A stretch of DNA of 64,000 nucleotides from Cunninghamia lanceolata (lineage: Eukaryota > Streptophyta > Pinopsida > Cupressales > Cupressaceae). The stretch is from positions 2,203,409 to 2,267,408 of the forward strand of contig BSBN01001343.1 in the NCBI GenBank assembly GCA_027924645.1, read 5' to 3'. The notes beneath the pieces were generated by a model that had not been told where the DNA came from, searched no databases, and saw only the letters and a program-made list of their open reading frames with translations. The stretch's first letter is position 1. Every line of letters begins with the position of its first letter. This document shows, one piece after another, positions 34,544-46,370 of the stretch. The translations under genes and the position numbers were made by a program.

Positions 34544-37500
34544 TTAGTTCATCACCGGAGGGGCCATGACCCCTAACTTCTCCCGGAGATATTCAAAAGA
34601 GTCCTTGGGAAGAGGTTTTGTAAAGATATCTGCAATCTGATCCTTGGAGGGAACATACTCCAATCTGACTTCTTCCTTGTTTACTTGTTCTCTCAAAAAG
34701 TGAAATTTGATAGATATGTGCTTAGTCTTAGAATGCAATACCGGATTCTTGGAAATATTAATTGCACTTGAATTATCACAGAAAATTATGATAGGCTCCT
34801 CATATTCAACTTTGATGTCTCTTAGCATCTGCTTCATCCATAAGATTTGAGTGCAACTACCTGCTGTTGCAATGTATTCTGCTTCAGTTGTAGACAGAGA
34901 TATTGCATCTTATTTCTTGCTTAGCCAAGAAACCAATCTCTTCCCCAAAAAGAATGCTCCACCACTAGTGCTCTTCCGGTCATCCACATCTCCTGCCCAA
35001 TCTGCATCTGTGTAAGCATGAAGAGAGAAGTCCGGATCTCTAGGGTACCATAGACCATACTCAACTGTTCCTTTCAAGTACCTAAAAATTCTTTTGATTG
35101 CCATAACATGAGATTCTCTAGGATCAGCCTGGAATCTTGCCACAAGACCAACAGCCTGCATTATATCTGGTCTAGTTTGAGTGAGATACAACAATCCACC
35201 AATCATTGATCTATACTTTGTCTGATCTGCCTTTGGAGAATCATCATCTTTGCTTAACTTACATCCGGTTACCATAGGAGTGTTCATGGGCTTTGAGTCT
35301 TCCATACCAAATTTCTTTAACAATTCTTTCACATATTTGGTCTAAGAAATGAAGATCCCTTCTTTTGTTTGAGTAATTTGCAGACCCAAGAAGAAATTCA
35401 TTTCACCAAGCATAGACATTTCAAACTCACTTTTCATCTGATTTGCAAAAGTTTTGCACATACTATCTCTTCCTCCAAAAATGATATCATCCACAAACAC
35501 TTCAACAATTAAAATATTTTCATGATCAATTTTGAAATATAAGTTACTGTCAGCAGTACCTTTGTTGAATCCAATCTGCACAGGATGCTTATCCAACCTT
35601 TCATACCATGCTCTTGGGGCTTGCTTCAATCCATACAAAGCTTTCTTCAGCTTGTAGACCATATCATCATTATCAGACAATTGAAAACCATCCGGTTGTT
35701 CAATGTAGACTTCTTCTTCCAGATCACCATTTAGGAAGGCAGACTTGACATCCATCTGATATACCTTGAAGTCTTTGAAGGCAGCAAATGCAAGAAGTAA
35801 TCTGACTGCTTCAATTCTTGCCACCGGAGCAAAAGTCTCTTCAAAGTCAATTCCTTCTATTTGAGAGTAGCCTTTGCAGACCAATCTAGCTTTGTTTCTG
35901 ATTACTTCACCAGCTTCATTTAGTTTGTTCCGGAAGACCCACTTGGTTCCAATTACATTCCTGTCTCTAGGTCTGGGAACAAGATCCCAAGTATGATTTT
36001 TCTCAATTTGCATCAATTCATCTTCCATTGCTTTGATCCAGTTTTCATCATTGCAGGCTTCATTTATTGTTTTAGGTTCAATCTTTGAAATCAGACAACA
36101 TTCATTCTGATTTTGAGCAACATTCCTTCTAGTTTGTACACCTTTGCTTCTGTCACCTATGATTTGATCTTCAGAGTGGTTCAGTTTTACATACCTTGGA
36201 ATTTTGGGAGTATTCTGCACTATTGCTTCTTGATCAGGCTCATTCAGACCTATCTCTTCTTCCTGATTTACCGGATCAGGCTGACTCTGTCTCACCGGAG
36301 AGGATTGAGGTCCTTGAACACTGTCTTGGTCATCTTCATCAAACTCATAAAATCTTGAAGGCTTCTCAATTCCTTCATCAACCTTTACATTGGTGCTTTC
36401 TATCATCTTCCTCAATCTCTTATTGTAACACCGGTATGCTTTGCTTTGAGTGGAGTAACCCAAGAAAATTCCTTCATCACTTCTAGCATCAAACTTTCCT
36501 AGATCTTCAACTCTTTTAATATAACACTTGCTACCGAATACTCTGAAATATTTCACAGTAGGAGTGATGCCAAACCAGAGTTCATAGGGGGTCTTACCGG
36601 TGTTGTTTCTGATTTGAACTCGATTGAGAGTGTAGACTGCGGTGCTGATAGCTTCTTTCCAAAACATTTGTGGAACATTTGCTTCCAACATCATTGTCCT
36701 AGCAGCTTCCTGGATGGTCCGGTTCTTTCTCTCAACTACTCCATTCTGCTGTGGAGTCTTAGGAGCAGACAACTGTCTCTTTATACCCTGTTTCTCACAA
36801 AAGTCAATGAATTCACCAGATGTAAATTCACCACCTCTATCAGACCTTAGACACTTTAGTTTCAATCCGGTTTGATTCTCCACCATAGCTTTGAAGATTT
36901 TGAACTTCTCAAAAGCTTCTGATTTTTCTTTTAGAAAGGTAACCCACATCATCTGGGAATGATCATCAATTAACAACATGAAATATCTATCACCTTGCAG
37001 ACTCTTGATTCTTGTCGGACCACATAGATCAGTATGTACTAATTCCAACAATCCGGTAGAAGACTGATCTTTGCTTTTGAAAGAGACTCTGCTTTGTTTA
37101 CCTAACTGACATTCTTTACACACACTATTTGTAGGTTTCATCAATTTTGGAAGATCTCTCACAGCCTGAGTATTGCTTATCTTGATGATGTTCTCAAAAT
37201 TTACATGACACATTCTTCTATGCCATAACCAACTCTGATCAATTTGGACAAACAAACAACTTTTATTTGAACCAACCAGATGAAAGATATTACCTTTTGT
37301 CTGAGTACCGGATGCAATTTCAGCTCCGGAGCTTGTAAAGATTCTGCATTTTCCATTCTTGAACCGGAGATCATAGCCTTTGTCCACTAACTGACCAACA
37401 CTGAGAAGATTGTGCTTCAATCCTTCAACATACAGTACATTTCCTGTTTTGCTCTTACCATCAAAGGAAATAGTTCCCCTACCTCTGATTCTGCCAGCAG

Positions 37501-38698
37501 AATTGTCACCAAACTTTACCATTCCTCCTTCATATCTTTCCAAATCTAAGAACTTATTCTTGCCACCAGTCATATGGTGAGAACATCCACTGTCAATAAC
37601 CCAATCATCCTTTTCTTCCACTTGAGCAGCCAAGGCTTTTTCAACAACTTTGTGATTGACAGATTCAGAGAGTATTGAATCTTCTTCCTTGATGGCTATA
37701 AACACCCACTCATTTCCGGATTTGCTTCCTAGTTCTGATTCATCATCTGTTACTCCTTCATTGTCATCTTCTTCATGAACATAATAGCAATTCTTTTGAA
37801 ACCTTTGTCTGTGAGTATTAGATCTTGCAGATCTCTCCGGACATCTTGAGGCAAAATGACCAATCTTATTGCAGTTGAAACACTTAAAGGGTAGTTTTCC
37901 TTCATACTTACCAGATCCTCTTGGCAATCTCTTTGCAATGAGGGCTTCAAGTTGAGCTGTTTCTGCTTCTTCTTCTTCCATGTCTCTTCTTGCTTGATCA
38001 TACCATGACATTTTCCTTGATGAGTTTTCACCCGGATCAAATCTCTGTTTGCCTTTCACATAGGCACTGGTTTTGAAAGCAGATTCAGTCTTGGGAGGAT
38101 CATCTCCAAACTCGGTCATTTCAAATGCAGCTAATTTGCCAGCCAGTTGTTCTCTTGTGACAGTTGTGTGGGCTCTGAATTCATCAATGGCAGCAACTTT
38201 GATTTTGTAGGCAGCAAGAAGGGATCTTAGGATTTTGCAGACAATCTCATTTTCATCTAAAGTTCCACCAGCATTTCTGATTCCACATACCAGCTCATTT
38301 ACTCTTGGCATAAAGGTAGTGATGTTTTCATCATCTCTCATTTTCAATCTTTCAAATTTACCTTTCAGACTTTGCAACCTTGCACTTTTGACAAACTCAT
38401 CTCCTTCATACAGAAGTTCCAGTTTAGTTAGGATCTCATATGCAGTTGGTAGGTCAATGACATTCGAGAGATCTGAGTCATTCAATGCGCTTAGAAGAGC
38501 TTCCTTGGTCCGCAGATTGTTTTCAGCTTCTGTGATTTCATTCAGAGTTGTCGGACCACCTTGTGGAGGTACATATGGTTTTGAAATCATAGCCAAGTAT
38601 GCTTTTCCCATACATTCCAAGTGACACTTCATGCGACCTTTCCAGAGAGTGAAGTTGGTTCCATCGAACTTCAGACTATCCTTCTTGTATGACGACAT
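34544..38698 (-). pseudogene. Copia gag-pol polyprotein with two in-frame stops
   Basis: One frame from [16 protein letters not shown] at 38698 to VMAPPVMN at 34544 spans about 1385 codons. The track's first ATG is five codons earlier; MSSYK is preferred because copia gag starts this way. Domains in order: UBN2 gag, zinc knuckle [14 protein letters not shown], protease [18 protein letters not shown]-pre-integrase [15 protein letters not shown], integrase ([38 protein letters not shown]), RT ([48 protein letters not shown]) and RNase H (YTDADWAGDVDDRKSTSGG, TEAEYIA, FCDNSSAINISKNP). Stops lie at 35342-35344 (after EGIFIS) and 34910-34912 (after VSWLSKK). Both fit a single C-to-T change of a Gln codon. 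RT has FVDD rather than the usual YVDD. Confidence 0.95.
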
Positions 38699-38741
38699 CC
38701 TGGATCTCCTCAAGAGGTTAAGCTCCTATCAGAGGAACTTA

Positions 38742-38753
38742 GCTCTGATACCA
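38742..38753 (-). other. Primer-binding site (tRNA-iMet type)
   Basis: Minus-sense TGGTATCAGAGC lies two bases inside the 5' LTR. Confidence 0.9.
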
Positions 38754-38755
38754 AT

Positions 38756-40051
38756 TGTTGGATCTAGGGCATACAACTGAGAGGGGGGGGGGTGAATCAG
38801 TTGTATAAAACTTCTTCTTCTTTCAAACACTTGATTCTTTGTTGTTAGTTAGCAGCATATCAAATAATCATCCATGGAAGCATAATACATAAACACAAGA
38901 GCAGATAAGCATCAACATATTGAACACCAAGATTTTGACGTGGAAAACCCGGTTAAGGGAAAAACCACGGGGTGATTAACCCAAGAATTATTCTCTGTTA
39001 GAAGAATAAAGAAAAATGAATGGCACATGCCAATAAGGGCTCACTGCCTGAGCACACTGCTCACAAAGAGGCCCACTGCCTACAAGGAGACACACTGTCT
39101 ACAAAGTGATAAAAATCACAGTCTTGAACTGGAGAATGACATCTCTACCATGTCCGGATCAGTTCCAATTAAGCCCAAAAATCTCTGCTCTGCCTTTCGC
39201 ACGTTTCTTCGCTATGCCACACTCATCCACTCACCACACACTGAAATGAACTCACAAACCGTTATTTATACAAGACATCGACTTAGGAACAAACATCTAA
39301 GTCGGAAAACAACCATAGGAGTATCCGCAAGATGAATAACACATCCGGTCGGCCATCACAAGAACATTCGCAGGATGAACAACTCATCCGGTCGGCTAAA
39401 CAGAGCAAGAACTTCATCCGGAAGAATAGCTTCAATTCTGGGCTCTATCATCAATGCGGACCAATCAACACAACCTAAACATGATCCAAGAACCTTCACA
39501 AGCCTGTCTGAATGTCCGGATACATCCGCACTTCCTCTACTTACTGGGATCTCTTGTCTTCCTCATCCGGAACTTCAAGAACACAGTCTGTCGCCACTGT
39601 CATAATGCAAGAGGTACTTCTGGACCTCCAAATCATACACAAATCAGGATGACACATCACAAGGACATCCGAAACACTCCGTCCAATCTACAGATTAGGA
39701 TAATACAATTCCGGACCTCACCGGACCTTTTTGTGATCCTCTGTCACCTCTGAATACTTGCCGGAACCGGTTCTATACCGACAGCCACAACTCCTTCAGA
39801 TCTTCATGCGGACCTCTGAAATCTTAACTGAAGCATCTCAAGACTCATATCTACTAACCCTTTAATCCGCATCCTCCGGTTCTCATCCTATACAGTACAT
39901 TTGCCTTCTTCTCATCACTGTTCTTCACTGTTCCTGACTGAGGCTAATTTTCTCAATATCCTCAGCACACAGCTCATCAAATCCTTCTTGTCAATGCAAT
40001 ATGAGTATGTTGACATCAATGACAACACTGGCTCACCTCATACTTGCAACA
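38756..40051 (-). repeat. 5' LTR of copia element
   Basis: This is a 1296-bp LTR, TGTTGGATCTAGGG...TTGCAACA in plus sense, followed by TSD GGGTT. Confidence 0.95.
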
Positions 40052-40056
40052 GGGTT

Positions 40057-40203
40057 CCACCCCATACTTGTCAGGCTTGCAGGTCAGCTTGTGGTTATGA
40101 CCCCACGAATAGTCAAGACGTAGGTGTGCAGGCTACATCTACAATTGAGCAGATGGTGATGACAGATGCCCTCCTGAGTGATACTTTCGGCCTTGATACT
40201 CAA
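40057..40203 (+). pseudogene. Unknown multi-exon gene, exon 2 (right part)
   Basis: The frame continues from 32960 after removal of the copia element and one TSD: VPPHTCQACRSACGYDP, then STIEQMVMTDALLSDTFGLD, ending in CAA before a GTAAAT donor at 40204. Two Cys pairs (CQAC, SAC) are visible. No family was recognised. Confidence 0.5.
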
Positions 40204-40299
40204 GTAAATATTAGCAAGTTCATTGAATTTAATTTTTAAATTTTATTTTTGAAATGCAAGATTAACTATTTTAGTTTGATGATTTTAATAAAATTTTAG

Positions 40300-40368
40300 G
40301 GTCATAGCATTGATGTAGTTTTCAATGATTCTCCACCTACATATTACACTATGACATCTACTACCGGG
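40300..40368 (+). pseudogene. Unknown multi-exon gene, exon 3
   Basis: This short phase-0 exon follows a T-rich tract and AG. It reads GHSIDVVFNDSPPTYYTMTS then TTG, followed by donor GTATGT. The open frame between clean splice sites makes chance less likely. Confidence 0.45.
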
Positions 40369-40459
40369 GTATGTAACTAGTAAACAATTATAAATATTAC
40401 ATGTGAATAGCATTGTTATATGAATGGTATTCTAATATCTAATTTTGGATGTTGAATAG

Positions 40460-40522
40460 GTTAATCTTGGAGATTTCATGGCAACACCTGCCAATAGTGG
40501 CGGAGTTCACAGCTTCACTCAA
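40460..40522 (+). pseudogene. Unknown multi-exon gene, exon 4
   Basis: After AG at 40458-40459 the frame reads VNLGDFMATPANSGGVHSF then TQ, followed by donor GTAATA. No further exon could be found to the right, so the 3' end of the gene is missing or too decayed. Confidence 0.4.
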
Positions 40523-40693
40523 GTAATAAAATAAATAGTTTAACTAATGAATTGTGCTTACTAAATTTTTGTATTTTATATTCATATCATTGATTACATT
40601 GCATTGCACATCTTTCAAACTCAAGGCATTACTAGACATTGCATAACTAATAACTAGATGTTGATAGATGACAAATTTTCAATTACAATATAG

Positions 40694-40866
40694 TTAATTG
40701 AAAAAATGCCTCATAGAAATGTGGTCTCATAGAATGCCATGAAAAGTAGATGCATAGACAAGGACATCACCATGAGACCACATTTCTTTGAGGCATCTTT
40801 TCAAATAGCTCACTACCTTGTCTATGCTACTACATTATCTATACATGTCTACCAAAGTTTGTTGAT
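40694..40866. pseudogene. PPR debris on both strands (inverted)
   Basis: The plus strand at 40694-40740 reads IEKMPHRNVVS, stop, NAM. The minus strand at 40866-40765 reads TLVDMY, CSSIDKVV and, after a frameshift, ELFEKMPQRNVVSW. Both are the same part of a PPR repeat in opposite orientation. They form an interleaved pair of inverted repeats (see findings). No functional gene remains. Confidence 0.65.
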
Positions 40867-40869
40867 CCC

Positions 40870-42261
40870 CTCCACACTATTCTTCGACAAATTCTCTCTA
40901 ATAAACTCATCCAATTACCACCAATTAGACCCCAGTACATGACACTAGAGAGGGGCACAAGCCTATGACATCTTATATAATGTATGATTGACTCCAACAT
41001 CATCTAGGTTTTAGGTATTAATTATGGGGGCAACAAGTCACCCCTAACCAAAATCTTCAAATCTACACTAACCCATTCCCCTACAAACTATGTTAATCCT
41101 ATTGACTCAATTTCTTCCATCCCTACTTCTGATCCTACATCTAATAGAGACATTCTAGATAGAGTCAAAACGAGACATTCTGAGTTGCAAAGAGGTGTTA
41201 CTGGAATCTTAAATCATGAGCCTAATATATTCTAATAATGGACCATGACCATTTCCATTCCTACAACCTGATAATGTTTCATTAGTTTGATATGTTTATA
41301 AATGAAACTTGACTATTTTGACACAAATATCTTCACCAATGAAACACCATTATTTCAAGCCTATAATTTAATAATTGCTTAATAGGTTGATAACTTCACC
41401 AATGAACCATGATTATTACAAACTTGCACTCTAATAAAGGTCCATGTAATTTATGTCTAAACATCAATAAACCATAGACCTAAACTAAACAATTTTTCAT
41501 GAACCAAAACATTTTCCAATAAAATAGAACCATAGAAATGTCGACAACCTAGTATTTTCTTTTGCTAATTTCTAACTTCTTAAGGGAACTATGAACTTTT
41601 CTTAAAATTATCAAACTCCTAACTTCAAAATTTTAAAAACTTTCAACCCACTAAAGCTTAAATTTTAATATTTTTTTTTATCAATAACACTATGTTTAAA
41701 CCAATCAACCTAACCAACATTAATATCTACAACTTAATAATCAATATCAATAGACCAAAAAGCACAAGACTCTATAAAACCTTAGGGTTAAAGTAGCACA
41801 ACCCCTTACCCTAACTAAACATACCACCATATTTCCAAGGTGTTGATATCATACAAATGCTCATGGCTCCTTTATTCTTCTTAAGGGAAAAGTAAAACAC
41901 CTCTTTAAATACACAACCACCTTTTCTACGGACCCCTTAACCTTTGAAATGATCAAAGTTCCCTCATATAATATACTTTACATAATTGGAGCCTAGTAGG
42001 GTTCTAATTTCTATCCATAAGGGAGTCAATCCTATCTTTCCAAAATAAGCAAGAACTTATTTACAATTTCAATGATTGTTACCTCCAACATTCATAGTTC
42101 TCAACCCAAGAAGCTAGATCAATAGATTAAACTCTTGGTTGTGATGTTTTTGATGCCCATACCCAAGACTTTACTATGGGAATTGATTGTAAAGAATGTG
42201 TATTATGTGTCTAGTTGTATCATAGTGATGCATTGGTGACAATGAATATATTTTTTTGGTA
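40870..42261. other. Intergenic AT-rich region
   Basis: I find no protein similarity, transposon end or RNA gene. This is the left flank of the large gypsy element, whose TSD CAATA is at 42262-42266. Confidence 0.4.
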
Positions 42262-42266
42262 CAATA

Positions 42267-43617
42267 TGATGAGTGTCAGGTAGCACCCATGAAATACATC
42301 TTTTTACCTCTCTTTTTCTCCTTTCTTATTCCATTGTCCTGATGACTGCACCAAAATAGGCTAACAAATGATGATTAATAAAAGATGAATTAATTAAGAT
42401 CATGATTTCTGATTGAAGGACTAATGTGCATTGAATTGTTGGAAATATGCAAAAATATACTCTTTTTGAATCAACAAGTGCAGGTGTTCAGGCAAACAAT
42501 TTTGTGCATCTCCGGAGATAGTCTTAATGATCTCCAGAGCTAATATTAGAATGCCATGACTGGTCTCTAATGTTTCAAATTTGATTGGAGAAGTTTTGGG
42601 ATAAGGAGGTGAAGCATCTCCGAAGCTGGACTGAAGTCTGGAGCATCTCCCGAGCTAAACAAGAAGGTCACAATTATATCTCCGAAGCTACAGATAGAAA
42701 CATACATCTATGGTGCCTCTTTAGAACAGTGCAGATTTCCAGCATAGTTGTCAGTTAGACACTTCCAGTGGTGATCAGGATGTTCCTGATATTACTCAAA
42801 TCATCACTTGAGTAATTAAGGGTAGTTTACAAATTAACTACTGGAAGTTTTTATCTCTTTTTAGTTTTTGCATGATTTACTGATAAATTGATTTAAATAC
42901 CTATATTTCAAGGCCTCGCTGCCCAAGTGTATTTAAAACTAAGACTCAGATTCAGTGTGGACTTCTGTTCCACTCAATCTATTTTTATTGCATGGATATT
43001 TATTCTGTAGTTAGACAGTTAGTAGAATAAGTAGATTGATGTCATCTCATAGAAGAACTAGTAGTTAAGATAAGTGATATATCATCACTGACTTTAGATA
43101 TAAACTTAAAGAAGAAGCAACAAAAAGGACAGTGATTATTTTTTTGATTTCTATAATCTCATTTTGACATCAATATTTTCCTGAATACAAAGCTGATGGA
43201 ATTGGACTGAATAGAGTTGTGATATTATTCTCTTGTGTTGATTCTTTACCTTAGTCTTCAGCCCTAAGGGTGTGGAGCAAGGGCCCACTCTCACCACCAA
43301 GGCAGAAGGCTAGTACTGTTGTTTTGTTATTTCATATTCTGTTTAAAGAGATATTATTTTCATAGATAGATGCATGTTTCAATTGGAAGGAATAATATAG
43401 ATTTACTTTAAGAAATTCACTATTTAGTTTTGTTTTCAATATTCTTGGAATTCATTTAATAGAAAATAGATCAATTTATTTAAATCAGTAAAGGTCATTA
43501 GAATTAGGTAGATATAACTGGCAACGATAGGATTCCTAATTGTAGATAGCCAAGGACACAGCCCTGGATTTGACATCTGAAATATGATTAAATGATGAGG
43601 TACAATGACCCTTGTCA
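42267..43617 (+). repeat. 5' LTR of gypsy element
   Basis: This is a 1351-bp LTR, TGATGAGTGTCAGG...CCCTTGTCA. It carries five copies of a 12-bp box close to ATCTCCGRAGCT between 42508 and 42689. Confidence 0.9.
42508..42689 (+). promoter_or_regulatory. Five ATCTCCGRAGCT boxes in U3
   Basis: Boxes start at 42508 (ATCTCCGGAGAT, a perfect palindrome), 42530, 42616, 42645 and 42678. All five have counterparts in the other LTR at 60702, 60724, 60810, 60839 and 60872. Repeated short palindromic boxes in the upstream part of an LTR usually mark transcription-factor sites; that role is inferred. Confidence 0.5.
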
Positions 43618-43621
43618 TTTT

Positions 43622-43639
43622 TGGCACCGTTACCGAAGA
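43622..43639 (+). other. Primer-binding site (tRNA-Asp-like)
   Basis: TGGCACCGTTACCGAAGA starts four bases after the LTR. It matches the tRNA-Asp-type site used by Athila elements except for a few changes, mostly G-to-A. Confidence 0.7.
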
Positions 43640-43689
43640 TATTGTGTTAATTAGGGAAACTTAGCTAAATAGTTTTAGGATAGATCTGT

Positions 43690-45240
43690 ATGATTAGAGC
43701 TAAAGATTCAAAAGGAAGATACATAAAGCAAACACCCCATCAACAAACTATAGGAGAAAGCAGTGGGGTGGCACAAGATCTTGTTGAAGAAAGAAACCTA
43801 GAACCTACCTTGGAAGCCACACCTCAAATCAATAATCCCTTAAATCCTCAAAATCTTCCACTCGCTGACTACATCCAAGAATTACAACAAAATTTCTAAG
43901 TAAATCCTTTGATAGAACCTAGTTCCTTAGAAACTCATCTAGAATCCCAAGGAGAAGAATCAATATTAGACATGGAAGATAATCATGATAACCACAAAGA
44001 GGAGGAAAATCAGGCTCCAAGAATCTTCTCATATCCCATTGTTCTAGCTATTGGAGACAATGCCCCTATGAAAAATATTTCACCAGCACACTTGCCAAAT
44101 TTCAGAGGTCTTGCTTTTGAGGATCCAGATCAATTTTTGTTTGAATTAAAAGAGGTATGCCAAACTTATGATTATGGATCAGATAACCAAAAACTCAAAC
44201 TGTTCCCTTCAACCCTGAAAGATTTTGCAATGAAATGGTTTATGGGTTTACCCCAAAACTCTATCCATTCTTGGGGTCAGATGGAAACAGAGTTTTTAGG
44301 AAAATACCAAGATTACTGTAGAGTCAGTAATAAAAATAAGGAATTGTTCAAAATTAAACAAGGAGAGGAAGAAACCTTAGAGGAATATGTGGATAGGTTT
44401 AAGTTTGCTTTGAGAAGGTATGGCAACCCAGTAAATCACTCTTTGGCCAGAACCCTGTTTGTAAAAGGATTAGATAAAGAATCAAAACAAGCATTGGATC
44501 TGATGGGAAAAGGAAATATCAACAAAATGGATATACTTGCTATAGAAGAACTCTACAGGAACTATTCTAGAACCCAAGATAGAGTGAGATCATCCAAAAC
44601 CTTCAAAGGGAAGAATGAAATAGGACAGTTAATGGAAGAGATTACAAATCTAAAAATAGATATTATGGTCCAACTAAATACCACATTGGATGGGATTCAG
44701 GAAAAAACTAGAACAACTGATCAAGGTAGAACAACTAAACCACTCTCCATCTATTGTCCTAGGTGTAGAAATAAACATCTGTTGAGAGAATGTCCTTTAG
44801 ACAGATCAGAGATCTGTTAGATCTGTGACAGGGAACACCCTACCAATCAATGTAGTCAACTTCTAGCCCTAAAAAGGTTGAGTAAGAAGAATGCCATCAT
44901 AGAAGAAGAGTTGAACTATGTAGGATAAAAATAAGCTAGAAATTTCCCTTATAATCAATATCCAAGCCAAACTTCTTATAGGGGTCCTTCTAATTGGGAA
45001 AATAATCAATGGAATCCAACTTGGCATGGGCCTCAAAATAATCCTCCTTGGGGGCAGCAGAATTGGCCAAATCAACAATGGAAAAACTAACATTGGCAAA
45101 ATCAACCCTAGGGGAATCAATAGTGGCCACTACAATTTGGATCACAAAACATGTAGCCTTAATGGGGTCCCCAATAGGGATATAATCAATAATACCATGG
45201 ACAACCTAGACGTTTCCAACCTCAACAATAAGTATTACTA
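43690..45240 (+). pseudogene. Gypsy gag, many premature stops
   Basis: The frame starts MIRAKDSKGRYIKQ at 43690, has a stop at 43897-43899 and is then open to 44817. It contains a retrotransposon gag capsid domain (NFRGLAFEDPDQFLFELKEV, LKLFPSTLKDFAMKWFMGL, then GEEETLEEYVDRFKF). A zinc-finger-like region follows (CPRCRNKHLLRECPL, then ICDREHPTNQC, separated by a stop). Downstream to 45240 is a Gln/Asn/Trp-rich tail riddled with TAA and TAG, most of them where Gln is expected. Gag would form the cytoplasmic virus-like particle. Confidence 0.85.
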
Positions 45241-45350
45241 ACTGGACCCCCAACACACAAGGTCAGTCACAAAATGAACCAGTTAGCCAACCACCCTTAC
45301 CATCTCAACCTATACCAAATCCACGAAATAAATAGGGAGCAGCTGTTTAC

Positions 45351-46353
45351 ATGACAAAACAAGAAAACATGGCTGGTATTAACGCTATATATCCCAATAA
45401 TATCCAGCTGCGTTTTGGGAAAGCATTCCCAAGACCATCTCATCTAACTATAGTTGAAGTAACCAATGATGTGGAACCTGAAAATTTATCCACTCAACTT
45501 CCAGAGGAGATTACTACTGAAACACTGCTAAAAGAATCATCCTTGGATAACTCTGGAGTTCCTCCTAAAAAGCTGACTCCGAAGAACATTCCTAGAAACA
45601 TTTTTGGTAAGAGCTCTGGAGATGCTCTGGAGATGAAAAACTAGCACCATACCCAGAACGGCTCAAATAGCATGTTCCCCAGAAAAAGATCTTACAAAAA
45701 CAAGTCTAATCTACCCTGGAATTAGAACTTTTGCAAGAAATTAGACAACTGAACATTAAAATTCCACTCCTCCAAACAATCAGAGATGTGCTAGAACTAA
45801 ACCAATTCATCAAACAGCATTGTGTCAAAACACAGGGTAGGAAGAAAAACTTTCCTTCTACAATCCAGGTGGAAGGGAAAGTAGTAGATCTACTAATGGG
45901 AGAAATGCACCTCCCAAAATATGGAGACCCTGGAAATCCTGTCATAACTATTTACATCTCAGGGGTAGAAATTTCAAATGTTTTGGTTGATTTGGGAGCA
46001 GAAATAAATGTGATGACAGTTCATACAATGGACAAATTAGCCCTAACAGGTATCCAATCCACATCTACAATCCTTTAACTTGCTGACCAATTCGTAGCTA
46101 TTTTGAAAGGGGTAATTACTGATGTTCCAGTTGTGATAGAATCATGGGAATTCCCAATAGACTTCCTAATATTAGAACTGAGGAACTAGAGAAATTCTTC
46201 TCCACTAATATTAGGAAGACCGTGGCTAGCTACAGTAGTACATCTATTGATTGTCAAACTAGGGATATGGTCATTTCTAATGGAATAGATTTGAAGAAAA
46301 TATCTCTGTATCCTCCAACTAAACCATCAATACATTATACAAGAAGAGTATAG
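45351..46353 (+). pseudogene. Gypsy protease region
   Basis: Pieces at 45351-45644, 45731-46078 and 46144-46353 flank and include an aspartic protease. The core is VLVDLGAEINVM, matching the DLGAS-type active site of Athila/Tat proteases with Glu in place of the usual Ser. The preceding linker (LPKYGDPGNPVITIYISG) is typical of the branch. Stops and a frame change separate the pieces. Confidence 0.75.
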
Positions 46354-46370
46354 GTGGATAGCCAGATAAC

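Larger units (their letters stand above)
32961..40051 (-). mobile_element. Ty1/copia retrotransposon, nearly intact
   Basis: This 7091-bp minus-strand element is bounded by TSD GGGTT (32956-32960 and 40052-40056). It has two LTRs of about 1.3 kb that differ at only about fifteen positions by eye, a tRNA-iMet primer site, a purine tract and a single long gag-pol frame. Only two in-frame stops spoil the polyprotein. It sits inside exon 2 of the unknown gene, on the opposite strand. Of all complete elements in the window it is the closest to coding competence. Confidence 0.95.

Noticed and set aside
36113..38624. Plus-strand ORFs opposite the copia polyprotein
   Set aside because: They are antisense shadows of the long minus-strand gag-pol frame.
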